Below, piece by piece: positions 18,036 to 27,005 of a DNA stretch of 43,477 bases (its first letter is position 1; every line of letters begins with the position of its first letter). The DNA is from an uncultured Clostridia bacterium (lineage in GTDB: Bacteria; Bacillota; Clostridia; TANB77; CAG-465). The notes below the pieces were generated by a model. That model saw only the letters and a program-made list of their open reading frames with translations, ran no database searches and was not told where the DNA came from. Made by a program: the position numbers and the translations under genes. The stretch is from positions 1 to 43,477 of the forward strand of contig CANPWO010000007.1 in the NCBI GenBank assembly GCA_947584535.1, read 5' to 3'.

Positions 18036-19034
18036 TTAATGGAATAATTTTTTATCAAGTAGAGCTTCTAGAATTTCAACTGCATTTGTAGCAGCTCCCT
18101 TTCGTATATTATCTGCTACAACAAATAAATTTACACCACTTTTTACACTAAAATCACGTCTTATTCTTCCAACAAATACTTCATCTTTGCCATCTACAAA
18201 TGTAGGTAAAGGGTATATATTTTTTGTTGTATCATCAAGTACCACGACTCCTTCAGTATTATTGAGCTTTTGTTTTAAATCATCTATTTTAAATTCCTCT
18301 TCAAACTCAACATTTATACTTTCACAATGACAATTTCTAACTGGTACTCTTACGGTAGTAGCAGTTATATTTAAATCATAATCATCTAGTATTTTCTTAG
18401 TTTCCTCTATCATTTTCATTTCTTCCTTTGTATAACCATTTTCTAAAAAAACATCAATATGTGGAAGGCAGTTATTGTGTATTGGATATGGGAATTTTTG
18501 GGGCTTTGTAAAGTTTTCTTCATTTTCTAAATCTTCTATACCTTTAATTCCAGCACCTGAAACAGCTTGATAAGTTGAGTAAACTATTCTTTTTATTTTG
18601 TAATTATCATTTAATGTTTTAAGTGGTATTACTGCTTGGATAGTTGAACAATTTGGATTAGCAATAATTCCGTTATTTTCAAATATTTTTTCCATATTTA
18701 CTTGTGGAACAACAAGTGGAACATCTTTTACCATTCTAAATGTAGAACTATTATCAATAACAATACAACCATTTTTAGCAGCAATTGGCGCAAATTCTTT
18801 GCTAACATTACCACCAGCTGAAAATAGTGCATAGTCAAATTTATTCTTTTCAAATGTTTCTTTAGTTAATTCTTCAACTTCATATTCTTTTTGCATAAAG
18901 TTAAGCTTTTTACCACGCGACTTGACTGATGCATATAACCTATATTCATCAATATTTAGATTTTTTTCTTCTAAAACCTTCAAAAAAGTAGTGCCAACAA
19001 GACCAGTAGCACCAACAATTGCAACTTTTACCAT
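18036..19034 (-). CDS. asd: Aspartate-semialdehyde dehydrogenase
   Basis: Reduces aspartyl phosphate to aspartate semialdehyde, the branch point to lysine/diaminopimelate, threonine and methionine. NADP-binding GATGLVGTTFL at the N-terminus, the active-site Cys in IIANPNCSTIQAV, RVPVRNCHCES near the substrate site, and GRIRRDFSV late in the chain. The 332 aa length is typical. The start is placed at the ATG at 19034, with GAGGTG 8 bases upstream, not the earlier in-frame ATG at 19049. It lies 50 bases after the PF06541 paralogue on the same strand. Confidence 0.95.
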   Translation of the reverse strand: MVKVAIVGATGLVGTTFLKVLEEKNLNIDEYRLYASVKSRGKKLNFMQKEYEVEELTKETFEKNKFDYALFSAGGNVSKEFAPIAAKNGCIVIDNSSTFRMVKDVPLVVPQVNMEKIFENNGIIANPNCSTIQAVIPLKTLNDNYKIKRIVYSTYQAVSGAGIKGIEDLENEENFTKPQKFPYPIHNNCLPHIDVFLENGYTKEEMKMIEETKKILDDYDLNITATTVRVPVRNCHCESINVEFEEEFKIDDLKQKLNNTEGVVVLDDTTKNIYPLPTFVDGKDEVFVGRIRRDFSVKSGVNLFVVADNIRKGAATNAVEILEALLDKKLFH

Positions 19035-19084
19035 AAAAAAACACCTCACTAAATTATATTAGTAAGGTATTTCTTTTATGCTTG

Positions 19085-19699
19085 TTATATACTAGGGTCT
19101 ACCATTTTTTGTAGTAATTCAGGGTTACCATGTAAATGAAATACTGAAAAACCAAAGTCTATAAATAAATAACAGATAATTAACAAAGCAAGTCTTTTTT
19201 CGATACTCTTAGGAATAAATGAAATAATTTTGCTAAGCAATGGTTGAATGAAGAAAACATACATTGTTCCAAGAATTCCCCAGCCAATCATTATAGGGAC
19301 AGTAGTATAATCTAATATTTCTAAAAAGAATCCATCATAATTCCACATTTCAATATTAAGTATATATTTAAAACCAAGACCACATAGAAGCTCAAAAGCA
19401 CCTAGCAATACAGAAGCGGTAATAAAAATATATGGTATATTTACTTTAGTTGGTTTTATATTATAAAAAAGCAAGTAAAGTATTATTGCACCAAAACCAT
19501 ATATACAACACATTGGTGCAAAAAGTACACCTCTATTTACAATTTTACCAACTGCAATAAATACATAAACTTCTTCAACTAGCCACCCTAAAATAGAGCA
19601 TATTGTAAAAATATATACCATTTCAACTATAGACTTTTTTTTATCTTCATATATATCAGGTGTGTATTTAATATCTTTAATTTTTTCAATTTTTTTCAC
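19085..19699 (-). CDS. Second PF06541-type membrane protein
   Basis: A 204-aa polytopic membrane protein paralogous to the one at 12458-13117. It shares ILGWLVEEVYV at the first helix, GVLFAPMCCIYGFGA, FELLCGLGFKY, WNYDGFFLEILDYT and MIGWGILG. It starts with GTG (minus 19699-19697), supported by GGGAAGTG just upstream, and overlaps the end of the pseudouridine synthase gene by 14 bases, implying translational coupling. Function unproven. Confidence 0.78.
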   Translation of the reverse strand: MKKIEKIKDIKYTPDIYEDKKKSIVEMVYIFTICSILGWLVEEVYVFIAVGKIVNRGVLFAPMCCIYGFGAIILYLLFYNIKPTKVNIPYIFITASVLLGAFELLCGLGFKYILNIEMWNYDGFFLEILDYTTVPIMIGWGILGTMYVFFIQPLLSKIISFIPKSIEKRLALLIICYLFIDFGFSVFHLHGNPELLQKMVDPSI

Positions 19700-20597
19700 T
19701 TATATCACTTCCCAATTTATTACTAAAATAATTTTCATTTAAATGTATATTCTTGTTATTTAGATAATATAAATAAGAATTTTCTTTAAAGTTGAATGAG
19801 TAGTTTACAGCAAATAATAATTGTTTATATATTTTAAATTTTTTATTTATTTCATTTACACCATATTTAGAATCACCAATTATTGAATGATTAATAGCTT
19901 TTAACTGCGCTCTAATTTGATGAGTTTTACCTGTATGAATTGTTATTTTTAGTATCGAATAATCAAGTTTAGTATCTGTATATATAACTTCATATTCAGT
20001 TATTATTTTTTGACTACCTTTTATATTTGTATCAAATATTTTTGAGTAGCCTTCTTTTTCATCTTTTAATATATATTTTTCCAAAATTTCATGTTTTTTA
20101 ATAAATTTACTGCCACATACATAAGCAATATATTCTTTTTTTATATATTTTTCCTTAAAGCCATTTAGTATTTCTTTATATGCTTTATCATTCTTAGCAA
20201 AAATTATTAGTCCAGCAGTATTTCTATCAAGTCTATGGCATATTTTAACGGTTGGATATTTCTTTTTTACTAGATCATCAAATGTAGGTTCATTAGTCTT
20301 GTTATCAGTATTATTTGAAAGTATCCCTTGTGGTTTATATACAACTAGTATATTATCATCTTCATATATTGTTTCTATTTTATTAGGTAAATTATATAAT
20401 ATTTCATCAGTTATATAAATATCTAGTTTATCTCCTTCTTTAAGCATGATATTTTTATTTGTTTTAACATCATTAACTCTTATGTCTTTATTTCTAAGTG
20501 CTTTATATATACTTCCTCTAGTTAAAGCTGGAAATAAACTTTCTAAATAATTTATTAATTGCATTTTTTGAGCTTTTTTGACAATAATTGACTTCAT
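19686..20597 (-). CDS. RluA-family pseudouridine synthase
   Basis: Converts uridine to pseudouridine in rRNA or tRNA. An N-terminal S4 RNA-binding domain (about 14-70; LTRGSIYKALRNKDIRVN) is followed by the catalytic domain with HRLDRNTAGLIIFAK, whose Asp is the catalytic nucleophile, and HTGKTHQIRAQL late in the chain. The 303 aa length is typical of RluC/RluD-type proteins. It is one of the rare genes here ending in TGA. First gene of a minus-strand run with the PF06541 gene and asd. Confidence 0.9.
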   Translation of the reverse strand: MKSIIVKKAQKMQLINYLESLFPALTRGSIYKALRNKDIRVNDVKTNKNIMLKEGDKLDIYITDEILYNLPNKIETIYEDDNILVVYKPQGILSNNTDNKTNEPTFDDLVKKKYPTVKICHRLDRNTAGLIIFAKNDKAYKEILNGFKEKYIKKEYIAYVCGSKFIKKHEILEKYILKDEKEGYSKIFDTNIKGSQKIITEYEVIYTDTKLDYSILKITIHTGKTHQIRAQLKAINHSIIGDSKYGVNEINKKFKIYKQLLFAVNYSFNFKENSYLYYLNNKNIHLNENYFSNKLGSDISEKN

Positions 20598-20622
20598 ATT
20601 CTAATTATACCTTTATTTTTCT

Positions 20623-20651
20623 TAAAAATCAATATTTGTAGTTGATTTTTA
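20623..20651. other. Hairpin between rluA-like gene and pheS
   Basis: A perfect 10-bp stem (20623-20632 with 20642-20651), AT-rich with 9-base loop, in the divergent spacer. Possibly an operator or leader structure. The pheS leader is too short for a T-box and lacks the T-box consensus. Confidence 0.4.
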
Positions 20652-20728
20652 CTATTCTTTGGTATATAATTATTTAAGCTTGTCAATAACTTTTTTTGAC
20701 AATAGTTTTTTAAGGAAGTGTTTTATTT

Positions 20729-21751
20729 ATGCAAGATGTTTTAAATACATTAGGTAATAATGCAACTAATTTATTAGAAAATGTAAAAAATAGTGAAGAA
20801 CTAGAAGAAATAAGAGTAAAGTATCTAGGAAAAAAAGGTGAGCTTACTTTAGTTTTGAAATCTCTTGGAAGTGTCGCACCAGAGGAGAGAAAAGAAATAG
20901 GTATGCTTGCAAATGATATACGAAAAAAATTAGAAAATATAATAGAAAGCAAAAAAGAAGAACTTAAGATTAAAGAAGTCGAAGAAAGAATGAATAGTGA
21001 GAAAATAGATATATCTATGAGTAAACAAAATCTTAATACTTATGGACATAAACATCCACTTTCTATTGTAATTGATGATATAAAAGACATATTTATTGGT
21101 ATGGGATATAGTATTGCAGAAGGACCAGAAATTGAAACTACTTTCTTTAATTTTGATGCTTTAAATGCACCTTTTGATCATCCATCTCGTGATTTACAAG
21201 ATACAATGTATATTACAGATGATATTATACTAAGAACTCAAACATCTCCAGTACAAGTTAGAACTATGCTTGAAAATAAACCACCAATTAAAATAATTTG
21301 CCCTGGTCGTGTGTATAGATCAGATAGTGTTGATGCAACACATTCACCAATGTTTCATCAAATAGAAGGGCTAGTTGTAGATAAAAATATATCTATGGCG
21401 GACTTAAAAGGAACATTAAATATGTTCGCTAAGAAATATTTTGGTGATAAAACTGAAATTAGATTTAGACCACATCACTTTCCATTTACAGAGCCAAGTT
21501 GTGAAGTTGATGTATCTTGCTTTGTATGTGGCGGTAAAGGTTGTAAAACATGTAAAAATGAAGGTTGGATAGAGATACTTGGAGCAGGACAGGTACATCC
21601 AAATGTGCTTGTTGCAGGTAATATTGATCCAAAAGAGTATCAAGGATTTGCATTTGGTTTTGGAGTAGAAAGAATTGCGATGACAAAATTTGGTGTAAGT
21701 GATTTAAGATATTTATATGAAAATGATGTTAGATTTTTAAGTCAATTTTAA
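20729..21751 (+). CDS. pheS: Phenylalanyl-tRNA synthetase alpha subunit
   Basis: Catalytic subunit of the alpha2-beta2 class II enzyme charging tRNA-Phe. N-terminal coiled coil (about 1-90) for tRNA contact, class II motif 2 (CPGRVYRSDSVDATHSPMFH), the Firmicutes-type four-Cys insert (CFVCGGKGCKTC) with GWIEILGAGQVHPNVL, and motif 3 FGFGVERIAM. The 340 aa length is normal. A GGAAGTG-like ribosome site precedes the ATG, and pheT follows after 13 bases. Confidence 0.97.
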   Translation: MQDVLNTLGNNATNLLENVKNSEELEEIRVKYLGKKGELTLVLKSLGSVAPEERKEIGMLANDIRKKLENIIESKKEELKIKEVEERMNSEKIDISMSKQNLNTYGHKHPLSIVIDDIKDIFIGMGYSIAEGPEIETTFFNFDALNAPFDHPSRDLQDTMYITDDIILRTQTSPVQVRTMLENKPPIKIICPGRVYRSDSVDATHSPMFHQIEGLVVDKNISMADLKGTLNMFAKKYFGDKTEIRFRPHHFPFTEPSCEVDVSCFVCGGKGCKTCKNEGWIEILGAGQVHPNVLVAGNIDPKEYQGFAFGFGVERIAMTKFGVSDLRYLYENDVRFLSQF

Positions 21752-21764
21752 GTGAGGTAGGAAA

Positions 21765-24149
21765 ATGGACGTATCATTAAATTGGTTAAAGGAATATGTT
21801 GATTTAGATGAAAATGTCTCTATTAAAGAAGTTGTTGATAAATTAACAATGACTGGAACTAAAGTAGAGAAATATACAAAATTTGGTGAGCCATGTGAGA
21901 ATGTATATACTGCTAGAGTAGATAATGTGGAGCCATACGAAGATGGACTTTCAATAATTACTTTAGATATGAAAGATAAAAAATTAAAAGCTGTTGCTAA
22001 AATACCAGATATTGAAGAAGGGAATATTGTTCCTGTAGCATTACCTGGTGCAAAAGTAATAGGAAAAGATATTAAAGTTTCAGAAGTAAAGGGAATAAAA
22101 TCTGAATGTATGATTTGTCATATATTAGATTTAGGCCTTAATATGAATTTCCCATGGGTAAAACCATCAGGACTTATATGTTTCCCAAGTGATGTAAATA
22201 TTAATGAAGATGTAAGTAAAGTACTAGGACTTGGAGATTATATTATAGAATTTGAGATAACACCAAATAGACCTGATTGTTTATCTGTTGAAGGAATTGC
22301 TAAAGAACTTGCTATAACTTTTAATAAGCCATGTAAGGAAATTTGGCAATACAAGCCATATAACTTTAATGTAGTAGATAATGTAAATGGCATTAAAGTA
22401 AAAGTTGAAACAGAAAATTGCAAAAGATATACTATGAATGTTGCAGAAGATGTCGTAATTAAACCTGCACCTTATGATATGCAACTTAAACTTATAAAAT
22501 GTGGTATTAGGCCAATTAATAACATGGTAGATTTAACTAACTATGTAATGATAGAAGTAGGGCAACCTCTACACGCATTTGATTTAGATAAACTAGATTC
22601 AGATGAAATAGTAGTAAGACAAGCAAGAAGTGGTGAGACATTAAAAACTTTAGATGATATTACTAGAAACTTAGATGAAACTAATATGGTTATAACTAAT
22701 AAAAAAGTGCCAATTGCAGTTGCAGGTGTTATGGGTGGAGAGGCTTCTGGAATAAATAACTCTACAAATAAAGTGCTACTTGAATCAGCTAATTTTGTTA
22801 GAGCAAGTGTTAGAAATACATCTAAAAAGTTAGTGTTAAGAACAGATGCTTCATCTAGATATGAAAAAGGGCTTGCAAGAGATTTAACTATTCATGCAAT
22901 GAATAGATTATGTGATTTAATAAATAGCACAGGAACTGGAAAGGTTTCAAATAACATAGTAGATATTTACGAAGATAAACAACCACAAATAAAAATAAAA
23001 ATAGATTATGAAAAAATAAATAGTATTATTGGTACAAATATTTCAAATGATGAAATTGATAGTATACTTAGAAGTATAGGAATAGAAATAGAAAATGACA
23101 CTGCATTAATTCCATATAATAGAATAGACTTAGAAATAATTGAAGATTTAAGTGAGGAAGTAGCTAGATTTTATGGATATGATAAGTTACCTATGACTTT
23201 ACCAAGTACTGAACTTACTTTTGGTAAGAAGACACATTCTCAAAAAATGCAAGATAAAATTAAAAGTCTATGTATTGCAAATGGCTTTAATGAAATATAT
23301 ACTTATACTTTCTTTAGTAAGGATTTACTTGATAGAATTAATGTAGATAAAAATTCAAGTTTATATAACTGTGTTAAAATTTCTAATCCATTATCTCAAG
23401 AATTCGAATATATGAGAACTACTGCAATTCCATCTATGCTTGAAGCATTAGAGAGAAATTACACTAAGAAAAATGAACAAGCTAAACTTTTTGAATTTGC
23501 TAAGATATTCTTAGATGCTGATAATATAGCAAAAGGTGAGCTTGTTACAGAAGAAAATGTTATAACAGTAGGAACTTATGATAAAAATACTGATTATTAT
23601 GACTTTAAACAACAAATAGAAAATATACTTAATGAATTTAAAGTATTAGATAATGATTATGAGATAAAAAGAATTGAAGAAAAAAATGTATATCATCCTG
23701 GAATTAGTGCTCAGATTATTATAAATGGGGATGTTATTGCAGAGTTTGGTAAGCTTTCTCCAAAAGTAGCATTAAATTATATATTACCAGATAATGTATT
23801 TATTGGTACAATATATTTTAATAATATTTTAAAATATGAAAATAGTGATATAAAATTTAAAGAGTTACCAAAATATCCTGCAGTTGAAAGAGATATTGCA
23901 ATAGTAATAGATGATAATATTTTAACTTTTGATATAGAAAAAAGATTAAGATCTGTTGATTATGTTGAAAGAATTAACTTATTTGATGTATATAAAGGTA
24001 AACAAATAGAAGAAGGCAAGAAAAGTATGGCATATAGAATTTATCTAAGGTCAAGTGAGAAAACTTTAGAAGAACAAGAAATAAATAAAGCTATGAATGA
24101 TATAACAAATATACTTTCAAATGAATTTAATGCAAATATTAGAAGTTAG
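21765..24149 (+). CDS. pheT: Phenylalanyl-tRNA synthetase beta subunit
   Basis: The 794-aa non-catalytic partner of PheS. Order of domains: N-terminal segment with LNWLKEYVDL; an OB-fold tRNA-binding (EMAP-like) domain (about 40-150); the B3/B4 editing domain (about 210-380, with NMVDLTNYVMIEVGQPLHAFD); the B5 domain; a catalytic-like core; and the C-terminal anticodon-binding FDX-ACB domain (about 700-794; FKELPKYPAVERDIAIV). Co-transcribed with pheS and closed by a strong terminator. Confidence 0.97.
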   Translation: MDVSLNWLKEYVDLDENVSIKEVVDKLTMTGTKVEKYTKFGEPCENVYTARVDNVEPYEDGLSIITLDMKDKKLKAVAKIPDIEEGNIVPVALPGAKVIGKDIKVSEVKGIKSECMICHILDLGLNMNFPWVKPSGLICFPSDVNINEDVSKVLGLGDYIIEFEITPNRPDCLSVEGIAKELAITFNKPCKEIWQYKPYNFNVVDNVNGIKVKVETENCKRYTMNVAEDVVIKPAPYDMQLKLIKCGIRPINNMVDLTNYVMIEVGQPLHAFDLDKLDSDEIVVRQARSGETLKTLDDITRNLDETNMVITNKKVPIAVAGVMGGEASGINNSTNKVLLESANFVRASVRNTSKKLVLRTDASSRYEKGLARDLTIHAMNRLCDLINSTGTGKVSNNIVDIYEDKQPQIKIKIDYEKINSIIGTNISNDEIDSILRSIGIEIENDTALIPYNRIDLEIIEDLSEEVARFYGYDKLPMTLPSTELTFGKKTHSQKMQDKIKSLCIANGFNEIYTYTFFSKDLLDRINVDKNSSLYNCVKISNPLSQEFEYMRTTAIPSMLEALERNYTKKNEQAKLFEFAKIFLDADNIAKGELVTEENVITVGTYDKNTDYYDFKQQIENILNEFKVLDNDYEIKRIEEKNVYHPGISAQIIINGDVIAEFGKLSPKVALNYILPDNVFIGTIYFNNILKYENSDIKFKELPKYPAVERDIAIVIDDNILTFDIEKRLRSVDYVERINLFDVYKGKQIEEGKKSMAYRIYLRSSEKTLEEQEINKAMNDITNILSNEFNANIRS

Positions 24150-24156
24150 TGTATTT

Positions 24157-24196
24157 AAGAAACTTAAAAGCATTTGATATTGTTTTTAAGTTTCTT
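24157..24196 (+). terminator. Terminator of pheST
   Basis: A perfect 13-bp stem (24157-24169 with 24184-24196) running into TTTTT, 8 bases after the pheT stop. Confidence 0.88.
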
Positions 24197-24231
24197 TTTA
24201 TATAATTACTTTTGTTTAAAAATGGTAAAAG

Positions 24232-24260
24232 TTGTATAATAATTTTATTTATGGTATAAT
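24232..24260 (+). promoter_or_regulatory. Promoter of the flippase gene
   Basis: TTGTAT (24232-24237), 17-base spacer, TATAAT (24255-24260), about 45 bases before the TTG start. Confidence 0.65.
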
Positions 24261-24305
24261 TATTTAATAAACTTAGTAAGTAATATATTAAGGATGTGAT
24301 AAAAA

Positions 24306-25907
24306 TTGGCAATTAAAAAACAGTCATTTATGAATGGTGTTTTAGTTATAATGTTTTCTCAAATACTTATAAAAGTATTTGGCTTTATCTATAGAATTGT
24401 ATTAACAAATTTTCCACAATTTGCTGATGAGGGAAACAGTTATTATGGATCAGGTTATCAAGTATATACACTAATACTTGCTATTGCTACAATGGGTATA
24501 CCAAATACAATATCTAAACTTGTTTCTGAAAAAATGGCAATAGGTGATAAAAGAGGTGCACATAGAATATTTAGAACTGCTATGTCCTTATTTACCTTAA
24601 TTGCAATAGGATTTTCGTTAATGTTATTCTTTGGCTCAGGCTTTATAGCAACTAATATTTTATCTAATCCAGGAGTAAAATATACATTAATGGCTCTTGC
24701 ACCTGCGATTATATTTGTTGCAATGTCAGCTGTACTTAGAGGCTATTTTGTTGGAATGCAGAATATGATGGAATATAGTAAAGCACAGGTAATAGAGCAA
24801 ATAGTAAATAGTATTTTTTCAATTATATTTGTTGTAATGTTACTTGGCAGTACACCTGAAATTATGGCAGCAGGTTCTACACTTGCAACTACTGTAGCTG
24901 CTTCAACTGCATTTTTGTATTTACTTATGTATTACAATAAAAACAAAAAAGATATATGGAATGATATAAGAAAATCTGAGAAATTCGCAATTACTCCAAA
25001 GAAACAAATAATAAAGAAACTAATATCATATGTAATACCTATTTCATTTGGAAGTGTTGTAGTTGCACTTTCTGGTGTAATAGATGTTGTAACTGCTATG
25101 GACGGTTTGCAAAAATATGGATATACTTTACAACAAGCAAATGAAAAATTTGGAATATTACTTGGAAAAGTTGATATTTTAAATGCTGTACCACTTTCAA
25201 TAAATGTTGCTTTTTCTGTTGCATTAGTGCCATTTATATCTTCTGCTATGGCAAAGGGCAAGAAGAAGGAAGCGGTTGAAAAAGTTGATACTTCACTTAA
25301 AATATCTTCAGTAATAGCTTTCCCTTGTGCTATGGGATTATTTATGCTTGCAGAGCCAATATTTTTATTACTATTTCCAAATGCTTCAGCAGGAGCACCA
25401 CTTCTTCAGGTTCAATGTTGGACAATAGTATTTGCTGTTCTTGCTCAGACTCTCTATGGCTCTTTACAAGGAATAGGAAAATTATATGTACCTGGAATTT
25501 GTTTAGCTATAGGTGCAGGAATAAAATATATATTAAATGTATTATTAATACCAATTTATGGAGAAGTTATACCAGCACTTACAACTGTTATATATAATGC
25601 GATAGCTTGTATATTCTCATTTATATTATTATTCTATTTCCTTAAGGAAAAACCAAGTATATACAAGTTGTTTATAAAACCGGCATTTTGTACAGTTATT
25701 ATGGCACTTTCAATATTCTTAATGGGTAAATTAAATAATATACTAGGACTTTCAAATGCAATATATACAATTAGCACTATTTTAGTTGCTGTTATAGTAT
25801 ATTTCTTCGCTACAATTTTATTTGGAGTATTGTCTGAAAATGAGTTAAAACAGCTCCCATTTGGACAAAAAATCAGTAATTTTGCTAAAAAACTTAAAAA
25901 AATTTAA
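24306..25907 (+). CDS. SpoVB/MurJ-type lipid flippase
   Basis: Polytopic protein of the MOP superfamily (polysaccharide biosynthesis/SpoVB group), 533 aa with about 14 membrane helices. Near the N-terminus it has KVFGFIYRIVLTNF and GIPNTISKLVSE, typical of Gram-positive lipid II or wall-polymer flippases. The mid segment GKVDILNAVPLSINVAFSVALVP agrees. It starts with TTG at 24306; AAGGATGTGAT just upstream matches the 16S tail with one mismatch. It is likely to move lipid-linked wall precursors, but MurJ and teichoic or capsule flippases cannot be told apart here. Confidence 0.85.
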   Translation: MAIKKQSFMNGVLVIMFSQILIKVFGFIYRIVLTNFPQFADEGNSYYGSGYQVYTLILAIATMGIPNTISKLVSEKMAIGDKRGAHRIFRTAMSLFTLIAIGFSLMLFFGSGFIATNILSNPGVKYTLMALAPAIIFVAMSAVLRGYFVGMQNMMEYSKAQVIEQIVNSIFSIIFVVMLLGSTPEIMAAGSTLATTVAASTAFLYLLMYYNKNKKDIWNDIRKSEKFAITPKKQIIKKLISYVIPISFGSVVVALSGVIDVVTAMDGLQKYGYTLQQANEKFGILLGKVDILNAVPLSINVAFSVALVPFISSAMAKGKKKEAVEKVDTSLKISSVIAFPCAMGLFMLAEPIFLLLFPNASAGAPLLQVQCWTIVFAVLAQTLYGSLQGIGKLYVPGICLAIGAGIKYILNVLLIPIYGEVIPALTTVIYNAIACIFSFILLFYFLKEKPSIYKLFIKPAFCTVIMALSIFLMGKLNNILGLSNAIYTISTILVAVIVYFFATILFGVLSENELKQLPFGQKISNFAKKLKKI

Positions 25908-25935
25908 TAAAAATGCAAAAAAATAGAAAAAAGTG

Positions 25936-26004
25936 TTGACAAGCCCTAATATTTGTAGTATATTCTTAGTGTAATCAGTTGAAACGGTTACATTAGGAGG
26001 GATT
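25936..26004 (+). promoter_or_regulatory. HU promoter and leader with inverted repeat
   Basis: TTGACA (25936-25941), 17-base spacer, TATATT (25959-25964). The leader has a TGTAATC...GGTTACA inverted repeat with one G-U pair just ahead of TTAGGAGGGA. It could be a mild leader hairpin near the ribosome site or an operator. Confidence 0.65.
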
Positions 26005-26008
26005 TATA

Positions 26009-26287
26009 ATGAATAAAGCTGAGTTAATAGCTAAAATTGCTGAAGAAAGCAAATTAACAAAAAAAGCTGCTGAAACAGCATTAAGTGCTTTCATTACTAG
26101 CGTTGAAGGTGCATTGAAAAAAGGAGAAAAAGTTCAACTTGTTGGATTTGGTACTTTCGAAGTAAGACAAAGAGCTGCTAGAAAAGGAAGAAACCCACAA
26201 ACTAAAGCTGAAATTAAAATACCAGCTTCTAAAGCTCCAGTTTTCAAAGCTGGTAAAGCTTTAAAAGAATTAGTTAACAAAAAATAA
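26009..26287 (+). CDS. hup: HU-type DNA-binding protein
   Basis: Histone-like nucleoid protein of 92 aa. Starts [19 protein letters not shown], contains the conserved [19 protein letters not shown] arm (about residues 47-65) that inserts in the DNA minor groove, and [17 protein letters not shown]. Strong AGGAGGG ribosome site and near-consensus promoter suggest high expression; the codon choice (GCT, GTT, AAA) is that of highly expressed genes here. Single-gene unit with terminator. Confidence 0.97.
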   Translation: MNKAELIAKIAEESKLTKKAAETALSAFITSVEGALKKGEKVQLVGFGTFEVRQRAARKGRNPQTKAEIKIPASKAPVFKAGKALKELVNKK

Positions 26288-26304
26288 TTTAGAAATTATT
26301 TAAA

Positions 26305-26340
26305 ATATACACGAGTGTTATGACTTGTGTATATTTTTTT
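26305..26340 (+). terminator. Terminator of HU gene
   Basis: A 12-bp stem with one G-U pair (26305-26316 with 26323-26334), then a run of T. Confidence 0.88.
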
Positions 26341-26342
26341 AC

Positions 26343-26370
26343 AAAAAAATTCCACCTTTTTTGATGGAAT
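26343..26370 (-). terminator. Terminator of mscL
   Basis: An 8-bp stem with one G-U pair (26349-26356 with 26363-26370), followed on the minus strand by seven T (complement of 26343-26349). It lies just after the mscL stop. Confidence 0.8.
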
Positions 26371-26375
26371 CTTTA

Positions 26376-26897
26376 CTATTTATTTTCCTCTAAATCACTT
26401 GTACAAAAAGCACATTTTGTTGCTGTAATATCAATTGTACTTTTGCAGTATGGGCAAGTCTTTGTAGTTTCTATTTTTTCTTTTGCTTCTTTTTTATTTG
26501 ATTTCTTAATAAAACTAATTACGATAAATAAAACAAAAGATATAATTAGAAAATTAATTATAGCATTTAGAAGTTCTCCGTAACTTAGAACTATAGCTCC
26601 TGCTGCTTTTGCTTCCTCTATTGTATTAAAATGCCCACCTTTTAATGTGATAAATAAAGTTGATAGGTCAACATCTTTAGTTAATAAGCTTATTATTGGT
26701 GTAATAGTTGATGATACAAGTGTATTCACAATATTAGTGAAAGCACTACCTATAACAACACCGATAGCCATATCAATGATATTTCCCTTCATTGCAAATT
26801 TTTTGTAATTTTCAAGTGTTTTTTTAGCATTCTTTTTTGTTTCTTCTTTCTTTTGTTTTAACATTTCTTTTGCTTCTTGAGCTTCTTTTATCTTCAT
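26376..26897 (-). CDS. mscL: MscL channel with coiled N-tail and C-terminal zinc ribbon
   Basis: Large-conductance mechanosensitive channel. The core is unmistakable: FAMKGNIIDMAIGVVIGSAF (about residues 34-53) as pore helix, then the second helix (about 108-130). Two additions are unusual: about 30 charged helical residues before the core, and a C-terminal zinc ribbon with C148, C151, C162, C165 (CPYC and CAFC) replacing the usual helical bundle tail. The 173 aa is longer than the usual 130-150. The ATG at 26897 is chosen because GGTGAT precedes it; the upstream in-frame ATG at 26909 overlaps that site. Confidence 0.9.
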   Translation of the reverse strand: MKIKEAQEAKEMLKQKKEETKKNAKKTLENYKKFAMKGNIIDMAIGVVIGSAFTNIVNTLVSSTITPIISLLTKDVDLSTLFITLKGGHFNTIEEAKAAGAIVLSYGELLNAIINFLIISFVLFIVISFIKKSNKKEAKEKIETTKTCPYCKSTIDITATKCAFCTSDLEENK

Positions 26898-26970
26898 TAC
26901 AATCACCATAATTATTTTACATTGCTATATAACAAATTTCAAGCTTTTTTGCTAAAAAAATAAAAATTAG

Positions 26971-26999
26971 TTGACATTATTCATGAAAAATGTTAAAAT
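26971..26999 (+). promoter_or_regulatory. Promoter of the structured RNA
   Basis: TTGACA (26971-26976), exactly 17 bases, TAAAAT (26994-26999). No protein gene starts within reach; the expected transcript begins near 27006. Confidence 0.8.
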
Positions 27000-27005
27000 T
27001 ATTAG

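Noticed and set aside
20600-20728. T-box leader for pheST
   Set aside because: The leader is too short, and there is no specifier loop, no AGGGTGG-type antiterminator and no competing terminator; only a small AT hairpin.
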